A stretch of 64,000 nucleotides of DNA from assembly GCA_022818135.1 (NCBI GenBank), contig JAFMSR010000010.1, positions 29,197,618-29,261,617 of the forward strand, in the 5' to 3' direction. The DNA is from Saxidomus purpurata (lineage: Eukaryota > Mollusca > Bivalvia > Venerida > Veneridae). The notes beneath the pieces are model-generated. The model worked only from the letters and a program-made list of their open reading frames with translations, was not told the DNA's origin and searched no databases. The position numbers and the translations under genes were made by a program. Shown one piece after another: positions 47,301-57,447 of the stretch. How positions within the stretch are numbered: position 1 is the first letter of the stretch; each line of letters begins with the position of its first letter.

Positions 47301-50300
47301 ATACAAAAGTTAATATTCCGTTTTCACTTGCAAGGAGAATCTGTACAATTGTATCATACAAAAACATATTACAAACTAGACTAAAGGAACTTGCCACTAC
47401 CCTACTTAAAAAGAAAATTCCCGAAAGAGGTAATAAAAACAGGTATACGGAAAGCATTACAAATTCCTAGAACAATCTTACTTCAAGTTAAAGAAAAGTC
47501 ACAAGACAAAATTTTACCATACATTTCTACGTGCAATCCGAAAAACAGAGAATTGTTTGGAATAATCAAAACCAACATAGGCGCAGATGGAAATTTTGAT
47601 AAACAATACTAGTCATTAAATGCAAAGCCAACTCCCCTATTTAAACCTTTCTAATAAATTCAGAATTCAAACAAAATCAAACAAGTCCTACAGTAAAAAA
47701 ATGTAAGGAACCGAGATGTGGGCTTTGCAATTATTTATGAGGATCGCCTTTTAAAACTGAAAAATAAAATATTTCATGCAAAGGAAAATATGGATTGTAC
47801 CGTGGAAAATGTATTATATTTTTTAGTTTGTTGGATGTAATGAATTTTATATAGGTCAAAGAGAAATTAGAAAGAAGATCAGTTCATTACAACAGATAAG
47901 TGATACGAAGACAATTGCTTTAAGTGAACATTTAGATACATGCGCCAAAACAGACCCAAAGTTTTATATTTATCCATTTTATAAATTTCATACCAATAAC
48001 GTTTCAGCTAGGTTATCTAGAGAGCAATATTTTAAACATTTTTGAACCAAAATTGAATAGCGTTAATTGACGTCATATTTTTAGACTAAATTTTTTTTTT
48101 TCACATATTTTGACGCCATATTTGCCCTGATGAGCATGAAAGCGAAACCGGTTGGCAAATAATAATTTAATTATCTCATGGACTGTGTTTTTATCTTTTC
48201 ATATATATATATATATTGGCTTTACATGTAGTCTTTAAATGTATATTATGTCACTCCCAGTACAATCTGATGGAGATTTTGTTAAGATACATATCCTGTT
48301 CAATATAATGAGAAGAATGGATGAGCAAATATTGATGCTATGGTGTTGACATGTTGTTGCTTTTTTACTTAAGACTGAAAATTACCTGTCATAAAATGGA
48401 CTTAACCCATATCCTGGTAAATTTTGAAAATGGCTTTGTCAGTCTTTTAATTTAGACAGAACCATTTAACATTCAAAGTGGTACTCAATAAAAGTATACT
48501 GACAGTATAGGGAACAGTGCACATCATGATCATACTGCTGGCAATGGCAGCAGAATTGGGTTCTAGCAAAGTAGAACTTGATACCAGACTATTTTCATTT
48601 TCTTAATAATACATTTGACTTAGTCAAGACCAAAGTCAAGACACAAATCATATTTCCTGTTTTCTTTATCTTTTTTTAATGCATTTTGAATTAAATTACA
48701 ATACTGTTTTGAAGTGTTAAGCGTGAATCAGCATTTTACCAAGGGATTTTAACATCAGATATTGTTTTTGTATGAAAATAAGTATATGTATATCTCATAA
48801 ATCATATATGTTGAAATAAATGATAAAAAAAAAAAAAAGACCAAAGTAAAAAAAACCCACAGTCTTAGCCGTTCAGGGAATATAGCCCCTGAGTTGTGTC
48901 CTCTTACTGTTTACTCATATAGAAGTAAAGTGTTGTTGCTGGAAATAAACAAAAACCAATAATTAAGCCAGCAAAAATTGTTGAAAGTGATAAAATATTT
49001 CTGGGGCTGACTGGAAAACTGTTGTAACTTGTATGAAATAAAGAAGGATTTACAACTGATTTATGGTCAACTGAAAAGTGGTATTGACACAGGTGATAAT
49101 AAAAACAGTTTATTGATCACCATTATCATACATGAAGTAATATAATAAGATATGACGACAGCAGCTGTCTATGGTTGCGAGCCAAATGAAAAATCACCAT
49201 ATGTTATTAGGTCATTTGTCAACAAGAACAAAATAATAGAAAGTCTTATGATATAAGATTGCAAACGACTACATCAAACTCATCAAAATGGAATAATAAT
49301 AATGAAGTAATTTGTATATACAAAATGTAATTTATCAGTAATTTTCATGAAAATACCTACTAGAGAATAGCAAAAGGCAAGCTTCTAGAGCTATCAGGAT
49401 TGCATTCCGTACGTTGTACGTCTGTTAACATTTTCCTTCAAACGACATCTCCTCTGAAACCAATAGGCCAATGATGATATAACATGGCAAGGATGTTCCT
49501 TGCATAAAGCCCTTTCATAATTGTTCAAATAATTCCATTTCATGCAGAACTCTGGTTGCTATGGCAACAGAAATGAAAAACTTTAAAAATCTTCTTCTCA
49601 AGAACAGGAAGGCCTAGAGCTTATATATTTGGCATGTGGTATTGTCTTGTGGACCTCTACCAAGATTGTTCAAATTATGACCTCTAGGTCAAAATTGACT
49701 CTGCCTGGGAGGTCACTTGATTTTCCAGGCTTATATAGGAAAACTTTAAAAATCTTCTCAAGAACAGGAAAGCCTAGAGCTTAGATATTTAGCATGAGGC
49801 ATTGTCTTGTGAACCTCTACCAAGATTGTTCAAATTATGACCCCGCACGGGGGTCACTTGTTTTTCCAAAGGCTTAATGTAGGAAAAATTAAAAAATCTT
49901 CTTCTCTGAAACCACAAGGCCTATAGAGCTTAGATATTTAATATGTGGCATAACCAAGTGGACCTCTACCAAAATTGTTGAGATTATGACCCCAGGTCAA
50001 AATTGACCTTGTCTGGGGGGGGAGGGGTCACTTGTTTTCTATAGGCTTATTTAGGAAAAATTAAAAAAATCTTTTCCTCTGAAACCACAAGGCCTAGCGC
50101 TTAGATATTTAGCACGATACATTACCTGTTGACCCCCTACCAAGATTGTTCAAATCATGATCCCCGGGTCAAAATTGACCCTGCCCGGGGGTCTCTTAAT
50201 TTAACATAGGCTTATATAGAGGAAAATCATCCCAGGTCAAAATTGACACTTTCTGCTATTGATGATCTTGTATTATAGCCTATGGTAGCCAGGTGAGCAT

Positions 50301-53300
50301 TATAGGGCTATCTTGGCCTCTTGTTTATGGAAAGTACCTTTAACACTGCAGTCTGATCATGATCTGCACTGCTTAGTATTCAGTCAGTAAATATTCATTG
50401 AGTACTAGATTGAGAAGTCTGTTTTGAAAATTTATCAAGGTAAGGATTGACAATTTTTGCTCTAACAAGTTATACATCTCCTTATATAGTTACTCCTAGG
50501 ACTCATCTGTTTATATATATTCTTGAAGTACAAAATTCAGTCTAAGCAAAAAAAGGCATTAGTAATTAATAAATTATTAGCTCACCTGGCTTGGCAGACA
50601 ATGACCATGCCCGGGGGGGTCACTTGGTTTTACATAGGCTCTAATAGGAAAAACATTAAAAATCTTGTTCACTGAAACCACAGGGTAGAGGTGAGATATT
50701 TGGCATGTAGCATTGCCCAGTGGTCCTCTACTAAGTTTGTTCAAACCATGACCCCCTGGGTCAAAACTGACAAAGCCTGGGAGGGTCTTGATTTTACATA
50801 GGAACAACTTTAAAAATCTTCTCTGAAACCACAAGGCCTAGAACTTAGATATTTAGCATTGCCTTGTGGACCTATACCAAGGCTGTTCAAATCATGACCC
50901 CTGGTTGAAAATAAACCCTTCCTAGGAGGGGGGGTGGGGGGGGGAGTCACTTGATTGCGCATAGGCTTATTTAGTGGACTTCTATGAATTATGTTAAAGT
51001 CATGACCCATTTTATTTTTGGCAATGGATATACAGGTGAGCGATATAAGGCCATCTTGGCCCTCTTCTTGGTAATGAATACTGCACCCACTGGTAACTAT
51101 GTCAGGCTACACTACAGTAACTCTCTGATTTCTTTAAAAGAGAGATTAATGCTGCTTTTATATGGTCACATGATAAGTTCGTGCTATGATACATGATTAT
51201 TAGCATATTTCTCCACTAAGGAAACAATTCGTAAGTTACAGTAAGATATTCAGATTAATTTCAGCTGTTGGTGGATATAGCTGTTTTTCAGACTGCCTTA
51301 TCCGATAGGGATGCGACCAAAGGTCAGCTAAAAAAATTAGCAAACAAGTCTTCATGTAGAAACTGAAGTTGTTATTGGAAGAAATAAAAATGGCTATAAT
51401 AGTATTTGATTTTTACTGACACAAGTGTGTGTTTTAATAACAGGTTACACTCTGAACTAGCATTGTGCAAAGTTCTTACCTTTACAGATGATATAGAAAA
51501 AAGTTATGAGCAGATTCCAGAAATTCTCAGTTTTATTTAATTTTTTCAAAAACTTTTTACCCAAAAAAAAAGGGATTTAGCACCAGCAGATTTTAGTAGA
51601 TTCTGGTATGTAAGTTCATACTAAGTTATATATCACACATGCCAAAAATCATTTCTGCAGGATTTAATTCCCCTATTTTTCATAAATATCCTCTACCATA
51701 GGTCAAGTTGGCACTTTATCTTGGTAAAGATTGACACATGATCTATTATAGACTGGTTCCACAGCTGCTTGTATGGTGCTGATTTTCTGATTTGCCATAT
51801 TTTTCAGCTCCACTTACGGATTATGACGGACAGTGATGAAGACTGCGCAGCTATCTACGAAAAGTTAATGGAAGGAATTCCAGGTCTTAATGATCGTATA
51901 ATAGGTAATGTGTCACATCAATTTGATAAAAAAAACAACTTAATATATCTTAACATAACTTAGAATTGTAAGAATAAAACAGTTAATATAGTGCAGTTGA
52001 AGATTGTTAAGTGATTGTGATCTAGCATACAAATTACTGTATCCAATTTGAATGAAGTATTAAGCGTATCCGTTTTAATCATGTCCATTACATGTTTGAT
52101 CATATTATGAGGTCATGGGTTTGAGTACCGCAACCGACCGTGTCTCTTTATGTGAGAAAGCAGCTCCTTGTTCAGGATAGGGGTCTAATACTGGTCCTTC
52201 CACTATCTAATAATAGATACGTTAGCAGCCTATCAATACTTGAAATTCTGTTTAAATGTCAATTAAACCCAAAGATTGAAAGAAAATATATTACGGTATG
52301 TTTTAATCTTCTACTAAGAGACCAGCAGGCCCTGCCACTTTGCTCTGTTTGTTTAGTTGTCTTTTAAAACAGCCTTGACTGTATAACAAATATTTACAGT
52401 AAATTTTGGATATGTGAAAGTGACATAAGAGATATTATGTGTACATAATAGTTTACAAACTTCATAGTTTACAAACATTGCATATAGAGATATACATTTG
52501 TATGTGTAGCTCATGCATGCAAGGAAAGAATTAATCTTTTATAGAAGTCATTGTATGTACTCACTAATAGTAGACACTTTTCATACATCTCTGTCACATA
52601 ACCTAATGAACTTTGCCAAGACTTGCAACAAAAATGATCACTTAACTGCAGGCTTTTTGTGGCCAGTTTTTATAGCCATTGTTTGGCTGTCCCAGCTTGT
52701 TTGTAGAAATTCCCAATTCACAGTACTACAAATAAAGATGTGGGCAAAATTGGTATAAAAATGACAAAAATAAAGGATGTCTTCTCTTGCATAGATCTAA
52801 AAGCTAACAGTGTACGAATAAAAGGGCATTTGTAGCTAAATACCTAGATATACTAATAGTAATTAGCATTGGAATGATTTCCCTTCTCTCTCCCCCTCTC
52901 CACAGTTTAACAGATGCGTATACACTATGCTAAATCCCCAATCTGATGTGTAGGGGTCATGATGTTCCAAAAATGGAGATAGATAACGCTAAACTGGGTC
53001 ATACATATTCATGAACTTTAAAACTGGAAGTCTTTAAGTAACAGTGGTGACCTAGGCACATAGGATGTTGACCCAGGCGAACAGTTACTAAAAGCTAAAT
53101 GTACATTTCAAATTATTTCAGTTTCTCTGTAATTTTTTTACAGGTTTCTGTGATAGTGTTCCAGGCTTTTTAGACATACCAAAAGAAGACAAAGAAAAGC
53201 TGATTAAGAGATCCTATTATGATATGTGGACAGTAAGTGTTGAAAGGTCATGAGCATTATTGATGCTGATGGGTTCTTAATGGATTTGAATAAAGAAGAA

Positions 53301-56300
53301 CAATGATGTTATGTTTTGATTTGTAATGGTTTTGTGGAACTTGCAGTGCTGGTATTTGCTTCATGGTTTTATCAAACTTAGCTCATCATAGGGTGGGCTT
53401 GCTTCTGGCCAATTTTTCACCTGGATGAAGGCGGTACTGCGAAAGTATTACATGTAGTAGTGAGGTTACAATTTGAATATTTCTGTTCACTGGAGTTATA
53501 GCCAATTTGAATTTGTAGGCTAGTTGTTTGCATAAACAGTTCCAATTGTCCATCGATCAAATAAAAAAACAATTCAGTTTTGGTGAATTTTAGAAATACA
53601 TGTACATTTGATTAAATTTTTTTTGGCCGATATAAAATGAATTATAGGTAATAAAAAGGTAGGAGATTTTACATTTGCATAACCAGCTACAAACAGTCTG
53701 ATTGGCCGATTTCATCCATTGATAATAGGAATGGCTGGAAAGAGGTTGGATAATACATAATACTTGTTGTCATCTTCAGCTTGTATGCCAATGGACACGA
53801 TCACTATGGTAAATTGGCAAAGAAAAAAAACATGCAAGTATTACCATAGCACACTGAACCATTGAGACTGGTATCACCTTGTTTATATATCCAGAGATTG
53901 ATTTCTATGTAAATTTTTTCAGATGTTTCATTATTGGTTCATTTTTAATCTATTGAAAATGGAGAACTGACTGGTTTTTATATCTGTCGAGCTGTCTGTC
54001 CATTTGTCCTTTTTTTCTATTTTGGACTATTTCTGGGCAACAGCTGCCTGGTATTCAATGAGACTTGATGTAAAGCCCTCACTGTCAAGGGCCTAGACAG
54101 ACCAGAACAGTAGGCGGACACTTTTTCCGGCAACCTACTTGTTGTGTCAAATCTATCGAGGTTCAGATCATCCGGTCTTCGTATCTATTCAGATAAGTCC
54201 TTGTTCGAAAATTTACAGAAAGTTGTGTGTGTAAACCCCCCCGCCCCACCCCCCCTGCGCAGTCTGGCTCTGCACGGGGTATGGTCCCGCCCGCCTTACA
54301 ATCAAGCGATTTGACCAGTATGCGGACACCCTCTTGTTGGAGAAAATGGATGAAACGAATAGTCTAGATCCTTGAAAATATTTGTTAATGTTCTTTTTTT
54401 AGAATTCAAGTGTTTAATAACTGAAAAAAAGATTTTGTCCATTTGATTTAAAAGTCCATGAGGTACGCCATGGACATAGAGTGCGTAGTTCGTAATCGTA
54501 CGTGTGCAATTAAAATGATCCATCACCCAATTCCCATGAATTTTAATTTCGTCCATCAAAGTAAAAAACTTGTCAATTTATGAATTATTGCTTTTTTCTA
54601 GAACTTGAACTATGCATCAACAAGTTAAAAGAAGAAGAAAACTTTGTGTAACTGGTGCGATGCACCTAAATGATCAGCTGCCGTTCTCAATGACGCCACT
54701 TTTAGGCTCGTGGTGAAATTTTTTACATCTCTTTAAAAAAGAGCTTCATCTTAAAAACTTCGACTTTCTTACATAGGGTTATTTTTACCCGATCGTTATT
54801 ATATTACTACTTTTTAGCAAAAACATGTTTTTTCTTTTCCTTTTGGGTTCCTCTCTGTTTGTTTGATTGCCGTTAAAAATCGGAAATGTAAGAATACTTT
54901 TTGTACCGAAGAGAACTGATATCTACTGAATAATTATGTATTATTAATAATGCAGAAAGTTCTTTGATTTAAAAAAAAACGGAGTGTCCGCGTACTGGTA
55001 GCGTCCGCTGCTAGTCTGATTTGACAGAAAATCCAACCTGGCTGATAGAAGATGACATCTGCAGATCTTGATATAATATATTTCGTTTGGGAGCAGGAAT
55101 CATTTTCAATAACTGTCTTGTTTTATTACAGTTGTCTTATGCTGAATATTTCCAAAACGGTGAAAGTTTCTGGATTCTGCCAACTGGGGAAATTTACTCT
55201 GCACAAGCTATGAGAAAAATTCTAAACGATGAAATGGTTGATACAATAATGCAATTTTCTGATGAATTTAACAGTCTTGAATTGACTGACCTGGAAACAG
55301 CCATATTTGCTGCAATCCGTCTTACAACAGATGGTAAGATTTTTGTTCAGCGTTAATTACTTACCTATAACACTTAAGTCCATAATGGCACATTGTCAAA
55401 GACTTGCATAGTTCACACTAGACACATTGACAAAACTTTTGTTCCATTATATACATGAGCTCAACTGATATGGTATTATTGTGTCAAAGGTAAGTGTCAC
55501 AGGGCCTGCAACAGGAAAAAGCACTATCTGTTTAGAAATAGAAGAACTTCCAGGCTTACAGACCCTCTTCTATAGCCGAGGGATTAAGATCAGTTACTCT
55601 CTGATCCATTGAGGGTTGTGGGGTCGAGTCTGGATACTGACCAGACTTATAATGAGAGAAAGTTGTTAGTTTCTTACATAGGATGAAAGTCGAAACTAAA
55701 TTAAATTTAATTAAAACCCTAGTGCAAATACTCAATACTGTATACGTTGATTTATTGGCCGTGGTTTAATTTTGGCTTTATTGGCGCTCAACATCAAATA
55801 TGCCTGTTTTTAATGCCGCCAAATATAATTGTCACTAAATACAAGCATTGCCATTTTCAGTGCTGACATTAAGGGAGACAACTCTGTGTTCAATAGGTAA
55901 AGGCTCATTTGTTATCTGCTAAACGTGTCGTTATCTATCAATGACTGTTTGTCATATGAAAAACTAAGTCTTGAGTAACTGTTATTTTTAATTTTCATGT
56001 ATTGGGCATAAATGAAAAATACTATGCATGTCAAATGAAGAAACATCAATAATTATCAATCAATATAGACAGCTACCTGTTCAGTGATTTCACAGTTATT
56101 ATTCTCTTTTATCAGGAACTGAGCAGGTGTGAAAATCTACACAATATCATAGAAAACAATCCATAAAAGCTGTTTTTATGCTATTGCATGGTGTTCATTG
56201 TAAATTATGGAAATAAATTGATCTTTCTAAACTTAACGATTACCAGGTAAAATTATAATAGAAGTAATAGAAGTAATTTCATGATTCAGACATGATAATC

Positions 56301-57333
56301 ATGATGTACGAACAAAGGTTGCAAATCACCCGAAATAACTGCGGAAGTTGTAAACAGACATATGTAGTAACTCGTACTTTCAGTTTTAATTTGATAGCGC
56401 GAATTCTAGACACCGCCAAATCAAAGCCATTCAAAAACGCCAACATTTCCCCTTGCAGATATAAAGACATATACAGTAAGTGCATTATTATTTAATTGCA
56501 CTTATTGAGATTTTTGCACCAGGGTGACATACTGATCCTTCCGAGGAACGATGGTGACGGTAATCTGCCTATCAGTAGATAGTTGATATACAGCAAAGTT
56601 CTGGGCCTATTTTCCTGAAACTTTATAGGTTAGTTAGGATTAGCTAAGCACTATTGACTTAGATGAGTAGGTCAAAGGGTCAAGGTTACACTATTCTCGA
56701 TATTATAATTGATATCTGCTAAGCAAGTCAAGAAAATTTTTGTAATGGTTGAAAGAGTCTACCGACACATCTCTTAGAGATTTTGGTTTCAGTAGATCAG
56801 TGGTGGATAAAGATATAGAAAAAAATAGATAAAGTTATGTGTGCCCTTTGTTCTTGAAGGTCTTGTGTAGTGACCTTTTGACTTTTTGAGTCAAAGGTCA
56901 ATTTATTTGGCTATAACTTGAAACGTTTTTAACAATTAAGCTAAGGTGAGTTGCAGGACTATCTTAGTCCACTTGTGCTCTATACCACGGCCTCTCTTAA
57001 TCTACAGTTACTGTTGTTTTTTCTGTTTCAGCTGGAGTTGACCTTGAAGAAAAGACAAAAGTGAAGCATCTAAATGCACATTTGCTCAATACACTTGGTT
57101 TTGAAATGGAAAGAAACCATCCAAATCAGTATGCGCAACTTCTGGTCCACGTTTTCAATCTAGTGCCTTTAATAGAAGCAATTAACAGGATTCAGAGTCA
57201 AATTATTGCCAATTTTTCAGTCAAAAGATTTAGTAAGTAAAGTAACCAAAGTTTTTATTATGCCCCCCAAAGGGGGGTTTTATTTTGTGTTTTTTTTCCT
57301 CCCTCCCTCCCCCCCCGCCGGGGGGCGGAGCGG

Positions 57334-57404
<71 letters not shown>

Positions 57405-57413
57405 TCCGTCCGC

Positions 57414-57447
<34 letters not shown>

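Larger units (their letters stand above)
44973..48215 (+). mobile_element. Decayed Penelope-like retroelement with inverted ends and nested insertions
   Basis: Right part (47350-48215, plus) encodes reverse-transcriptase tail motifs ([10 protein letters not shown] ... [20 protein letters not shown]), a Cys linker ([10 protein letters not shown] near 47702-47731) and a GIY-YIG nuclease remnant ([12 protein letters not shown] ... [15 protein letters not shown]). These are broken by frameshifts and stops. The left end (44973-45343) is an inverted copy of the right end (about 47900-48215). Both ends are bordered by (AT)n and carry a hammerhead motif. Known: Penelope elements have RT plus GIY-YIG, LTR-like repeats often inverted or partial, and hammerhead ribozymes. 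The middle is filled by other repeats. Confidence 0.8.
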
